Shown: positions 35,401 through 47,455 of the stretch, in pieces | Layout: each line of letters opens with the position of its first letter | Numbering within the stretch: position 1 is the stretch's first letter | Assembly (NCBI GenBank): GCA_020744425.1 | Contig: JAGMUV010000011.1 | Coordinates: 62,001-126,000 of the forward strand | Direction: 5' to 3' | Source: Dactylonectria macrodidyma | Taxonomy: Eukaryota > Ascomycota > Sordariomycetes > Hypocreales > Nectriaceae | DNA: 64,000 bases | The notes under the pieces: model-generated | The model's input: the letters and a program-made list of their open reading frames with translations, nothing else | What the model was told of the DNA's origin: nothing | The model's database searches: none | Translations under genes and position numbers: made by a program

Positions 35401-38400
35401 TGGAATTAGCCCCCGTCCACACACCTGACCAAATTAGCCCAAGCGGAAGCTGGTTCTCCATGCAGGGCGAAGGCAAGCAAGGCAGGGCAAGCTCTCTACC
35501 TTTCCGAGAGTTGGTAGTGGCTGTCCTTGTCCTAAAGGGTGACACGATGCTGGGCCCTGGTCACAAACAACAGCCAAAGACGCTGGATTTCTAATATCTC
35601 TCAACCGCCATACAAAAGGACTTACCATCCGATTTAGATAGCCTGGCAGGGGCAGGAGGCCTAGCTCGTATAGAGACTGGACAAGCAGTGGTACTACGAA
35701 GTACTGAAGTTTTATCTCACCTGGGCACACTGAGTGGTCTCAGCCGCCGACTACCTAAGTACCTCTGCGCCGTGAACGACCTACTAGGTACGGGCATCTA
35801 CCCATTGTTGGTAGTCGAGAGACGATAGGCTGACCTATACCTAGATTAAATGATAGGATGAGAATTAGGATGGGAAGGGATTGAACCGCTTGTATAGGTA
35901 ACGACGACACCCAACCCAGCTATGGCCGTCGCTGATGGGAACGCTCTGTCCAGCCCAGCCATTACAGTTGCATCGCGTGCTTGGACCACTTTGTATGACC
36001 TCCTCCCATGCCTCGGGTCGTTCAATTTTGGCTGCTGCCACACCTACCACCGCGTTAGACAAACACGGAGTATTCCTGTTTCGTGATGACCTCATAGGCG
36101 CGATGACTTTGGGTCTTTGTAAGACAGGTGTTCTAGCGCTTGAGGTGTTTTGCCGATGGGACTAGTTGTGGCACCGAATGCGAGTGACTAGGTGCGCAAA
36201 AACCCGACTAAGGCCAAGACCTTTCGAGCGATCACTTCGTAGCTTCTGCAAGTTGATTGACCATGATAAAGCGAAAGACGGCATATTGGAAGATACTGCA
36301 GCCAGCAAAACGACGCTATTGTCAGATGGCTGGGCTTGCCTCGACGCGATATCATGTGCATATGAGATTGGCTTTGGGATTCGCGCGACATCTGATTCCA
36401 AAGAGGGGGGGGGGGCAATGGCTTGGGAAACAACTATTTTCCGATCGAGAACCCGGGGGATGCCCCGACGGGGTGCTCGACTAGGCTCTAGTGATTCAAA
36501 CTCGTCGACTTGTTAGAGGCCCAATCTCGAGTGTGAGGTTTGAGGTGTATTAGTTGGATCTCACACCTCAGGTTAATTGCCCACGAGAACTCTGTTCAAG
36601 TTTCGCGACACGAGGAGAGACGGGACTATGTTATCATTATACGGTAAACTAAGCCTTGCGTCGGCCAAAAACTGGGGCTTTGCTGTGAGCGAGCGGGCAA
36701 TGGAATTCTGACTTGTGAGACGGCCTGGTGATGGGAGAACCGGGCCATGTCAAATTTTGATGGGGAGCCGGCGCCACATGGTTGGCTCACATCACTGAAG
36801 CCTCGTCTCATACCAAGGCTTGGCTACCTTAAGACATGAAAAGGTAGACGCTTCCCCTTGTTTAGCCTTGAGTTGGACAGAATCCCTCTTTTGAGATATA
36901 CTTCATGTGCATTATTGACCTTGCGAGATGCCTGGGTTGTACGCAACTTGCACTGAGAGGGCGGACCTGTGTCTTGAATGTCGAGGCAGCTCAGTGGCGA
37001 CGAGGAGTCTGCAAGTACACCCACAGAGACCGAGAGCCAGCCGGGAGCCTGGCTATTCTGACGGATCAAACGCAACAGAACAGTGTTGGGGGATATATCA
37101 GGTTTGTGGACAGACAACGCATCCTGTGAGAAACAGCGGGCGAAGTATGACCAGCGAAATCGCAGAGAGTTGTCGGTATGTTATATCCCGGTGCAGTAGG
37201 CCGGCGGACGCCGGTGGTCCCAGCAGGTTGACGGTGTGCCGGCGACAGGCTTTTTTTGATTTGTTCTCCGTTAAGAGAGAGGTGCGGCACCAGGGAAAGT
37301 GCTGGTCTCCTGGTGGTTTCACTAGTTTTTCTGATGAGAACCCGTCAAGCAGGCAACAGACTGCCCGGCATTCCGACGAAGCCGTCCGATTTTGGCCCAT
37401 CCTCCAGTGAACTCGGCCCGTGGGTTAGGGGTCTTTAAAAGAACAAGCCGGGGGGGATGAGGCCTAGCGTATTCGTATACGTAACTGTGCCCTCTCGCAT
37501 TCTTCTTCGTCATTGTGCCCCCTCTTGTTCACATGTTGCAGTGCTAGAAAAGCGTTGCTTTCCTGGCTGGAAGCCCTTTGGCGAAAATCGTATGGTTTTG
37601 CATCTTTCGAGGCCGCTTGGTTCCGATATCAAGCGGTGGACCTGCCTCATCCGACGGGTTTGATTTACTCCCGTTTACTCGACGACATGAGAGACAGGTC
37701 GGTGAATTCAGACAACGTTGAACTCGGATCCACCATGGTTGACCGTCTGCTGCTCATCACGATGTGCAATAGAGATGAATGAATGGATGATTGGTGATGA
37801 CTTGTGTTCTTGACGATGATGGAATGAGCTGCAGAGCTTACCAATTGCACTTAAGACGCCTCAACTCATGTCATTGCATGTCTGTTGCACTACTGATGGT
37901 CGAGATGTTGGGTTGCTTCACTAAAGCTGCCCACTGTGATGGTGCATCTGGGAGACAACAGATCTACGGCAGTTGACCCGGTCGAGGCAGCACATGTCAG
38001 TGTCGTAGGGTCGTACATGTCCCAATGGTGGATTTAGCCCTAGGCCTTACCTACGTATCCTACAACGGCGTACTCTTGTTCCTGTCCGTCCCGGACATTG
38101 ACGCAGGGTCTGGGGCGGAACCACAAACAAGGAGTTGTTGAATACGCTCACTGGCTGAGAAGCTCTCGGCGGTTGACATTCCGGAGCAGACCACTTGCTA
38201 CAAAGCATGCACCCCTGAACGCGTTGAGGAGCCGCTGAGAAAAGCAACACATTCGGTGCGAGACGCGGCCGGGGTGACGTTGAGGTCCGGGGCTTGTTAG
38301 CTCTTGGTCGGCCGGGCTGCATCGGAGCCTTGACTTTGGCATCATGCCATTCTTCTCCAAAGACGACCGTTGCGGTGTCCGGCACTTGGCGCCCCGGCTC

Positions 38401-39048
38401 ACCAATGCCCCCAGAGGTATTCGCTTCCTTCTGTAATGAGCGTGCAGGGATTGCAGCGCGAAAGAATATAAAATAAGGAAGCAATGATGCCCATCGACTT
38501 TCTCTCCTCGTGTTGCGTCAACGGGAATTGCCGCCCTGTACTGTAGACTCTCTCTCGTCTGACCACTGGGCCCGATTTGCAGTCCGTCGCCGTCGCCAAT
38601 TGCTTCCAATTGGCCGAATCGGCTCCCATCCGTCCCAATTCGTACCCTCCAACATCTTAACTTATCATCCAAGCCCATCATCGCCTTATGTCCCACGTCG
38701 AGTTCGCCAATCACCAAGACGACCTCTCCGAAAATCAGCACAGATACCACCCGCAGCACCACAGTGCGTCTCAATTTGGAGTCTACGTCTCCACACCAAC
38801 GAGTTTCTGATCTTTCAGTCATCTGTTTTCTCTTCTTTCTGCACCACTTTCCTCTTCTATTGGTTAAACCAGAGGGCGGACCTTCCCGACACTACGGTTC
38901 TCTACTTTCCAGTCAGCTCTGTTTGAAGCACTTGCATCTGCCTCGCCACTCGCTGTTGGAGAAGCTCGCCTATCTTGCCTTCTCATCTTCACCTTGTGAT
39001 TCTATTTTCTCTCCCACTGGAATCGAATTAACACAACCGTCGCCCACC
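32461..39048. other. 6.6-kb gene desert upstream of TUP1 and ERG3
   Basis: Divergent promoters of TUP1 and ERG3 bracket a stretch without a credible gene. Holds a 12-base tandem repeat at 33092-33139, a 12-base G run near 36406, clusters of TACCTA/TAGGTA words at 35700-35850, and a CT-rich leader ahead of ERG3 from about 38.5 kb. All open frames are short, overlapping and without domains. Confidence 0.5.
33092..33139. repeat. 12-base tandem repeat (CTGGGGGAGCCG)
   Basis: Four units: CTGGAGGAGCCA, CTGGGGGAGCCG twice, then CTGGGGGAGCCA. It lies 0.6 kb upstream of the TUP1 start. Because 12 is divisible by 3, it makes a false Gly-Glu-Pro-Leu repeat in one frame. Confidence 0.85.
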
Positions 39049-40170
39049 ATGGATGTCGTCCTCGAAATCACCGACACCTTCATTACCGACTTTGTCTTTG
39101 CCTATCTTCTCCCCAAGCGCCCCGCGCCATACGACTTTCCAGCAACTGGTGCCAACGCAACTTCTACGGCGCAGACCTTCTCGACATGGTCCTACAAGCC
39201 GGCGACCAAGTTTATCACAGTCGAACCATCTCAGTATGCATACATGAGCGCCTGGGACCGTGACAATCCTGTGCGCCAGTTCATCACTCTCTACTTCATC
39301 ACTTGGTGCGTATGGCCCTCTTCTTCTCCCGCTCCTTTGGAGCAACTCTTCAACTCTACCTAACCATTGCTGTGCAGGATCTTCGGATTGGCTGTCTACT
39401 TCATCGTTGCCGCCCTCTCATACCAGTTCATCTTCGACAAGCGCACCTTCAACCACCCTCGTTTCCTCAAGAACCAAGTTCGTCTTGAGATGATCTCGGC
39501 CAACAAGGCCCTGCCAGTCATGGCTCTAATCACCGCCCCCATCTTCCTGGCTGAAGTACGTGGCTATGGCAAGCTTTACGACGTTACCGAGGAAGGCCCC
39601 GGCCTCTGGTACAACTACTTCCAGTTTCCTCTCTTCCTCGTCTTTACCGATTTCTGTATTTACTGGGCTCATCGATGGCTTCACCTCCCGTCGGTCTACA
39701 AATACCTTCACAAGCCGCACCACAAGTGGATCATGCCCACCCCCTTCGCCAGCCACGCCTTCCACCCCTTCGACGGATACGTTCAGTCGCTACCCTACCA
39801 CATCTTCCCCTTCATTTTCCCGCTACAGAAGATGGCCTATGTTGCTTTATTCGTCTTTGTCAACTTGTGGGCTGTCATGATCCACGATGGCGAGTATATG
39901 ACCAACAATCCCTTCATCAACGGTGCCGCCTGCCACTCTCTCCATCACTCTAGATTCGAGGTCAACTACGGCCAGTTCTTCACTGCCTTTGACCGAATGG
40001 GTGGTACTTATCGTATGCCAGAGGCGTGGATGTTCCAGCGTGATGAGAACATGTCTCAGAAGCGCTGGAAAAGTGAGGCTAAGAAGGTCGATGAGTACGT
40101 CAAAGAAATTGAGGGTGACGACAACCGTACCTATGGAGAGGGCACATCGGGATCCAAGAAGACCCAATAG
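39049..40170 (+). CDS. ERG3: sterol C-5 desaturase ERG3
   Basis: Two exons, 39049-39305 and 39378-40170, give 349 aa. The intron splits Trp86, and the join reads TLYFITW then IFGLAVYFIV. All three histidine boxes are present: HRWLH (184-188), HKPHH (197-201) and HSLHH (272-276). They bind the di-iron centre. Several membrane helices surround them (LPVMALITAPIFLAE, FQFPLFLVFTDFCIYWAH). ERG3 introduces the C5-C6 double bond of episterol in ergosterol synthesis in the ER, using oxygen and cytochrome b5. The start MDVVLEITDTF is a normal ERG3 N-terminus. Some fungi carry two ERG3 paralogues; which one this is cannot be told here. Confidence 0.96.
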
Positions 40171-40869
40171 ATGTTAAGCGGGCCTTTTCTCCTCACTGCC
40201 ACCGGGCTAGGTACTCGTGCTAGAGATCTTTGAGGTCTCTGGGAGTGGGAATCCGGGGGCAACATCGGGGCACCTCGATGTTGCTATGGGAGCCTAGTCC
40301 AATACCAACATCCCATGCGCTCCCTCTACTCTGTTATCCAGACGCAACACTGGACAAGAAGCAGAGGAGAGGAGCTCGGTAATAAAGACCGTATCGCTCC
40401 TGTACATATTGTTGACCTGCACATATTGGTCCACACTCTATTTTAACGGCGTTGGAGGAGGGTGGGTTTGAATGATTGCTTGTATATTTGATATTCCCAA
40501 GACAAAAAGAAAAAAATCAGGGTCCGGCTGGGAAGTTAGTTCCCAGTGTTTAATGATAATTCAGCATCCTAAACTCCATACCGCGCAGACAGTAACAATA
40601 ACTGCGCGACCGCCTGTGAATCCTCAATCCCATTTCCTCCCAGAGACGAACAAAGAAATAGTAGAAAGACAAGCAAGAAAACTGCAACAGTTGTGCCAGG
40701 TAGTTTGGTGTGATGCTTTGACAGCATCGCAGCAGGATAGTTACGACCCGTAGGTGGTCATGCCTGTGGTGGTAATAGTTGTAGTAGGTATGGCATTAAT
40801 GAGGCGTCTTTGACGTCGGAAAGCAGTGTACCGGCGGACTGAAACAGATACAAATAGGCAGGGGCCTTC
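40171..40869. other. convergent 3' region between ERG3 and the DUF2015 gene
   Basis: 699 bases holding both 3' UTRs. No further gene seen. Confidence 0.6.
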
Positions 40870-41250
40870 TCAGGAGAAGCTCACGAATTTGGGGTCACGG
40901 GGGATGCCATCAGCACCGATGCCGTTGGCCTTGAACCGGCTCTCCATGTACACCTTTCGGGCCTTATCGAACGTCAGTCGGCGCTTCTTCATGATCCTGA
41001 GGACCTCGGCCTTGGCCGCATCGTCCAACCCCGCGCGCGAGTCTCCGTCCTCGATGTTGCCGCTCAGGTCAAACGTGCTACTCGAGAGGCCCGCCTCGAT
41101 ATCGCCTGCGAAGCTGTTCGGAAGCCGCGAGTAGATGTAGTCCGCGCCGGGGAGGTTCGGGACGCGCGGGAGCCAGCGCGAGCGGGTGAAGAAGAGCGCG
41201 GTGGCGACAATGATGAAGAAGACGGAGATGGAGTAAAGAATGTAAGCCAT
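40870..41250 (-). CDS. DUF2015-family fungal protein (single-pass membrane)
   Basis: A single exon of 126 aa, starting at MAYILYSISVFF; an ATG six codons upstream is less likely. Residues 3-22 form one membrane-spanning segment, followed by a basic Arg-rich flank and LPRVPNLPGADYIYSRLPNSFAGDI cut into shorter known blocks (PGADYIYSRLPN). The C-terminal half is soluble and ends with a helix typical of DUF2015 (AEVLRIMKKRRLTFDKARK) and KANGIGADGIPRDPKFVSFS. Function is unknown in all members I know of. Arrangement suggests an N-anchored protein of mitochondrial or ER membrane with the soluble domain on one side. Confidence 0.85.
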   Translation of the reverse strand: MAYILYSISVFFIIVATALFFTRSRWLPRVPNLPGADYIYSRLPNSFAGDIEAGLSSSTFDLSGNIEDGDSRAGLDDAAKAEVLRIMKKRRLTFDKARKVYMESRFKANGIGADGIPRDPKFVSFS

Positions 41251-42898
41251 GGCGCCGGTTTTTCGCAAGGAGCTAACGATGAAAGAGCGTTCGAAAGTGA
41301 TTCGCGGGAAGGGTGAAAATGAAGAGTTGTCGGAATCTCAAGGTTCGAGTCAAGAAACGGAAGCGGCGGGGAATCGCTGGTGTTCAGAAAGACGAGGGAG
41401 TTGCAGCGTCTATAGGGATCGCATGGCAGACTTTGAGCCCTGCGCTGGGAGCTGGGACGTTGATCTCGGTAAAAGTCACGATGAAGATGGCGAGAGAGGG
41501 GCGGTTTTCTTCCCTCGTCGAAGATCCTCGATGGACGATGGTGAGAGGAGGGTTGTGACGGGAAACTTGTCTCAGGGCAGTGCTGACGTGACCCCAGTTC
41601 AGGCCTGAACTGAGAACCCTGTGGCTCCCTCCCAAAGGCGCCACCCCCCAGGCACAGCCACGCGCCGTTAAGCCGAGACGTAAGCTACCAAATTATTGAA
41701 CTCGCATCAGATCAAAAAGAGGTCCCGCCTCATTTCGTGCCTATTTCTTATTGTTGATAAAAGGAGAACTATTACGAGACTGGCCCCCCCCTTCGAAAAT
41801 TTATCGATATTGTCGAGTTTAACAGTTTTAGTTGTAGTTGAGGTCGTTGGTAGAATGCATGCTCAGTTTACATTTTCACGTGATCTGCTTCGACGTCATA
41901 AGCAAATTACCTATCGCTAGAATGTCGTACACTTTACCAGCGCCGTCCCCCCGGAGTAGACCACTTTAACAAGGCGTCTTCAATCCAGTGCTTGGTATTT
42001 TCGGGGGCTGAGGTTGTGTTGAGCCCAAACATTCGGCTTTGCTCATCCTCATATACCCTGAATTCACCAAATACCACATCGAAACTAGCTTGCGAAAGCC
42101 TACTTCCTGTTTGAAATACCGAGTTAACTAAGGTGCTTGGAAGGGGGACTTGTGGTTAAAGCGTTGTGTTCTGGTATTTGGGTGCTGCCATGCCACTTAC
42201 ACTCGATTGAAGTTACCTGTACAATTGGTACATGACTGGACACGGTATAATACCCTGGAATTTGACCATTGCCATCATAGCTGTCACTAAGCTAAATATG
42301 AAGAAGCTTTCTAGCTCTAGAGTCAAGCCTCTCGTCGTCTCCAAGCCTAGGGGATTATTGTGTGAGATTAAGGAAATGGCTAGATGCAAATGCGGGCTTA
42401 CGTAGAGATGATGACAAGATGAACTGCAAGACCTGTCTTTAGGAAGAGAGGTACCTCAATACTAAATATATATGCGCTGAGATTGTCCTACTTAAATCTC
42501 GCTTGCTCCCCAACGAATAGGTGGTGTGGGTGGAGTCGTGGAAGCCTACCACTTAGCTTTCCAAAGACAAGTCCCTTCTCCGAGGAACCGCTGATAATGA
42601 ATGATGAGTCCATGAGGAGCACTATCTGTGTAAGTACATAACGATTCTAGTCCATGAAGAGATCAAAGCCAGGCGGGAGATGGGTGATGTGGAGTTTCCG
42701 CTGGCTCCGATAAGACGATAAGGCGCATGGTGGGGTGGCGCAAGTGGAAAAGGTCACGTGCTGATGATCTGGACGTGGGGCTTGACTTAGCCGAACGCAC
42801 AACCGGGATTTTGACACTCTGAAGTCGGTTGAAGAAGCTCTGAATAATCCTCATTGTCGGCGTCGCGAAATCAACTCCCGGAAACCCCCAAAATCACA
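41251..42898. other. divergent intergenic region between the DUF2015 gene and eL28
   Basis: 1.65 kb. The part from about 41690 to 42500 is richer in A and T than the surroundings, with TA-rich words such as CTAAATATATATGC, and may be a decayed repeat. No gene recognised. Confidence 0.5.
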
Positions 42899-43711
42899 AT
42901 GTCTGCTGCTTCGCTTCCTAACATCTCCTCAGACCTTGTCTGGGAGATCGTCCGTGAGTAACTGATCCAGGAACTCGAATGCCTCGAGTTGCGTCGTGCG
43001 AGATGGCGATGATACTGAGACTGGGTTTTGCCGACATGCAGGAAACAACAACTCCTTCCTCGCCAAGAGCAAGAAGAACGGCGGTATCCAGTTCTCCCGC
43101 GATCCCCTCAACTTGACCAACAAGTCTAGCCGCAAGGTATGAGAACTTCAGATGCAACTGGCGTTCCCTCGCCGTCGTGGAGGGTTAACTTGGGAAGAAA
43201 TTATAGCTAACGTAGCACTAGCACGCCGGTTTCCTCAACGAGAAGGTACGCCCGCGAAAAGCTATATGATAACCATTCTCACGAACGATCCGAAGCTAAA
43301 CAGATGGAATTGACAGGCCATTGGTGTTTCCGCCAACGAGAAGGGTGGTGTCATTGTCACCAGCAAGAAGGCCGGCACCAGCAACAAGCCCGCCCAGAAC
43401 CAGACTGAGCGCACCGTCTCCAAGGCCAGCCGAAAGTGAGTTTTGTCATGGAGAAACATTCACGATTCATTCTGCGCGGATCAAGGCTCTCATTAAGGCG
43501 AACGAATGCTGACCATGTCACTCCCTGCAATAGGACCTACCTTACCGTTGCCAACCAGACTGCCAAGAACGGATACCGTGGTGATCTCCGCGCCGCTGCT
43601 GTCGAGCGTGCCTCTGCCATCCGCAAATCCCAGAGGCCCGTCAAGCCTGACCACGAGGTCAAGCTCCGTGGCAACAAGGCCAAGAAGGCTGCTGCTGCTG
43701 AGGAGAACTAA
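42899..43711 (+). CDS. RPL28: 60S ribosomal protein eL28
   Basis: Five exons: 42899-42953, 43042-43136, 43222-43245, 43317-43435 and 43534-43711, giving 156 aa. The third exon is only 24 bases and encodes HAGFLNEK exactly. The protein has the eL28 start (SDLVWEIVRNNNSFLAKSK), QFSRDPLNLTNKSSRK, a basic middle, and the helical C-terminus with AAAVERASAIRKSQRP. eL28 is found in many fungi, plants and animals but absent from baker's yeast. It sits on the 60S solvent surface. Introns concentrated in the 5' half are typical of fungal ribosomal genes. Confidence 0.94.
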
Positions 43712-44779
43712 GCGATGGAACGACAGTGATGAGGGATCGCACGAGGCGTGGGTTTGGGATATGAGCCAGAAAGGCAGCCTGTGTAGCTCTCGTGATTAAG
43801 GGATATCAGGAGGGCGAGGAGCATCAACCGAGGTTCTCTGGGTCTGGGTCATGACTGGAGTTAGCATTTGAGCTGAAAATGAAAAGAATATATCCGGCCC
43901 ACGATCACGCCGGTAACCCAACCCAGTCCATCCCGACTGTTCCCTTCGTAAAGTGGCAAACAATGGATTAACCACAAATATGTCGTATAAACATCTGGCG
44001 CGTTTCCACGTGTTTGCGTGTGAGGCGAGCTTTGCTCATCGGAGGCGCGGTGAACCATGTCCGACCCGGCTATTGCGCATGAGATGCCGAGGATCTACTC
44101 TGGGGAGTATGTCACCGAGGATGGCAATACGATAAGCGACGTCACAGGCACGAGCTCCGGAGAGGTTCGGGCCAGTTAGTCACAAATCAAGGTGAGATCC
44201 CGGGATTTGAGGCTATCCGAGTAACGTCGCGACGAGAATCTTAGCCGCGGATCGGGAAATAAGCTGAGCCACAAATTGGCGCAGCGCTCGCAACTTGTCC
44301 GAGGCGGACTAAGTCGACGATAAACATGCCCCTGGCGCAAGGCGTCAGATGCATTCATCCGATGCAAGAGTCGGGAGAGAATCAAGGATCGCACTTTGTA
44401 TTCCGGTCGAGTTTGGGCATGTCCTCCGAAAATCGAAGCCGCTACCAGGAAGTACTGGTACAGCCAGCCAAGACAAGATTGGGGTTTGGTTGACCCTACC
44501 TCACGCTTGACTGGCGCAACCGATGCAACCAGTGACGACCAACCAGCCAAGGCGAGGGGGCTTTTTTTTGAGTCTTCCCCTCACCTCACCTCAGTGTACT
44601 GTGGATGCAAGCAGACTGCAAATAGCCCAAAGACAAAGTGTGAGACAAGAGGTGTGTTATATTTGGATGTGACACCATGGCAATATTTCAACATGTTCAT
44701 CGAATGAATACTACTGCACTTACTACCTAATTAGTAAAGCTGCACCTCATATCCAGCCAAGGGGGGGCAGAAAAAAACC

Positions 44780-44950
44780 ACACACCAAAGAGCATTACTA
44801 TAATTTTTACCTTTAGTATTAGCTTAGTTAATCAAATGAAAAACAATAATTTATAGCTATATTTAGTTCACTTTATGATCCTTTTTATATATATTTTATG
44901 TTTTAATTTAGTAATAATTTAGCTATTAAAACTTGCTTGTTCTTTAATAG
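44780..44950. other. AT-rich, TA-rich island (possible RIP-mutated repeat remnant)
   Basis: About 170 bases made almost only of A and T with many TA steps (for example TTTTTATATATATTTTATG), sharply bounded by normal GC-rich DNA. This composition is what repeat-induced point mutation leaves behind in ascomycetes. No transposon protein can be read. Confidence 0.5.
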
Positions 44951-45885
44951 CTGTTATTGATGTGGGCGGTGTTTCCTTCCCCCGGAGGCCAGCATGGAGA
45001 GGTGCATACCACGGAGCCTCGTCGGATAATTGAATGCAGGTGGAGCTGATCAAGAGGGAGGGGCCAGGCATTTCACGATGCCCCTCTAAAAAAAAATTTA
45101 CATTGCTATCGTGGTCTTCTAGACTCGGGCTGAACACCGAGTCAACTCTCGGCCTTGACGGCCGCTCGGTGGCAGGTGAGGGAGGCGTTTTTGTGCGCAC
45201 CACTGACGTGGGCACTGGGCTGATGGGGTCAGGGCTAACGGGGCTTTGCGACGAGGCCTTTGATGTCAATTTGGGGGGTTTTGTTTCATTACAAGTTTGG
45301 GTTGAGGGTTGTTAGAAATTAAATGGTAGGGCACAAACGTACGAGCTGATCAAGCAAGGGGCGCTTTGATATACAGAACCAGATTCATCATGGCCTTATT
45401 TATCAACGGCCACAACTGTGATGCCTAGTTCCCTGATGGTTTGACAAGGAACGGCCAAAGCTTCCCCTTGGTGACTACGGCGGGGGGGCGGGATATGTGG
45501 TGATCGCCAAGTGACCCAATGCGTGGCAGATATTAGCACCATCCACTGGACGCGGGCTGGATGCATGGAGTAAGTAGGTGTACGAACCTGTGCGGCCTGG
45601 CGAAGGGAGGTGGGACACTTGGCCCCTCTCCACCCAAGCAACAGTGTCCTATTATTACTGGCACTCGTAAGGTTGGGTGAGTTCGTTGGTGAAGGGGCAG
45701 CTGGGGGATGAGGAAGAGGAAGGGTGACCGGGAACCACGGGGGTGGATTGGACCCCTCTGAGGGATCATGGATCATGGGGCAAACAGAAAATAGTAATAC
45801 ATATCATAATGACACAGGAGACAGTCAACATCAGCCATTGACTCTCCCTGATATCAATTAGCCTCGCTTGCACCACCTCTCACCT

Positions 45886-46182
45886 CTAGTCTTTCCAGCC
45901 CTTGGGGTTTATTCGTCCAAACCCGCTCTCTTTCAACTGTAGCGGATCATCGAGCAAGGTGGTGAGCGCGGGGCAATCAGCAGCCGCCGCATATTCCTCC
46001 TCATCCTCCACCTCATTATATAAAAAATTCTTTTTACTTTTCTCGATATGCTCTCTGTTATTTGTCTCATTCTCGCATTCTGGAGTCCTGGTTGATATCC
46101 GTCTAGCTTCTGTCTGGCAGGGCATGTGGGCCAGTGCATATACTGTTTTCATGATTGGGCGGGCTATACACCTAGGCTGCAT
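45886..46182 (-). other. acidic open frame of 98 codons, possible coding remnant
   Basis: The C-terminal half reads like protein, with an acidic run (YNEVEDEEEYAAAADCPALT) then LLDDPLQLKESGFGRINPKG. No domain is recognised and no start or splice pattern stands out. It lies near the AT-rich island, so a decayed transposon gene is one option and chance is another. Confidence 0.2.
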
Positions 46183-47455
46183 CTTAAGTCACTCACTACC
46201 GACGTAGTATGTGTAAAATTGACTCGAGAGATTTGTAGCTGGCTGAGCGAGTTGGCAAAATGACGAGTTGTTACCAACCCCTCCTTATGTTGCCTTACCT
46301 TGATGCCTGGATCGGTGAGCCCAGTGTTGGTTGTGGGTTAGGTTCCAGTTGTCTTCTGTGTGGGTGGCGGCGCCATCATTGCCCCTCACTCGATGCGGCG
46401 GTCCCTCGCGGCTTCGGAGTGATGACTAGGGGGATTGCGAGGGAAACAGCCCCTGGTCGTGGTTGATGTGTGCCCCTCCTTGCTACATGGTTGGCCCCAC
46501 CCCTTCTCTTCTACCCCTCTCCACTAGAGCTCTTTTGCGACCAGCCCAGCAGCTTGTCGCCCGCGTTGCACCCACGCAGACACGGCGCGCACATGCCAGC
46601 TATGCGCGCGCTCCAGCAAGGTGTGGGGAGGTGAGGCCATGAGGGGACCTATCGATGGGTCGAGGTGCTGTGCAGTGTCTGGACCTTGATCCCCGGGGCG
46701 GCGTAGATGGAGAGGGATGGACGGAGAAGGATGTAGGCGGGCAAAGAGCGAGACAACATGCTGGATGGGCTTGGTCGAGCTGCGCGCAGCGGACAGAACC
46801 ACGCAGTGTGACCAAGGCCCCCCGAGACGAGACAACGGGCATTGGGGAAAACTCGGGGTTGAGGGATGGGATGCAAGTGCCAATGGAGAAACGGAGTCCG
46901 GAGCACCACTCTCTGCAGACGCAGGTGGCCGCACCATCATAGCCCCCAGGGTGAGCAACGGGAGTCCAAGTACGGCAACCTCTTGCCCGGCGGAGCATAC
47001 ATCTCACTGCGGCACTCCTTACCTCTTGAGGTTTACCTTGCCCGTCCTGGTCATGCCCACGCCCATTGGCATTAGCATCAGAATTACTAACTCAACGCAA
47101 GGTACCTTAGGTAGCTTGAGGCGGGAGTACCGGTACCTAACCTTGCTGGCTATTCCATCCTGACCTACCTCCCGTCCGTACCTCCGTAGCCTGGCCTCCG
47201 CATTGCTTCCCGCGCCTCCTGCCTTCCTGCCCTGTGCTTGGGTTCCGCGCCGCGTTCCCCGTTCCACGCTCCCCGTCATCGCTCACCTTCACTTTCAAAA
47301 CTACTTCCGTCGCCCCTTCTTCTTTTCCTAGATCTTCCTCTCCTCTTTCCCATTCTACATCCAACAACCACAAACTCCTCCCTTATCCTCAGTGCCCCTC
47401 TCCTTCATCTCACTTCTCTCACAGCTCACCCCTCCACATACACAAAACCGTCATC

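Larger units (their letters stand above)
43712..47455. other. 3.7-kb region without a confident gene, upstream of malate dehydrogenase
   Basis: Contains the eL28 3' UTR, an AT-rich island at about 44780-44950, an acidic open frame at 45886-46182 (-), and the CT-rich leader of the malate dehydrogenase gene from about 47.16 kb. A GGTACC/TACCTTA cluster lies at 47100-47145 just upstream of that leader. Confidence 0.5.

Noticed and set aside
35870..35990. tRNA-like A-box/B-box pair on the minus strand (TAGCTGGGTTGG ... GGTTCAATCC)
   Set aside because: The spacing is about ten bases too short for a tRNA, the T stem does not pair, and no acceptor stem can be formed. At best a decayed relic.
41335..41360. 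GGTTCGAGTC word resembling an RNA polymerase III B-box
   Set aside because: Flanking bases do not form a T stem and no A-box lies at the right distance.
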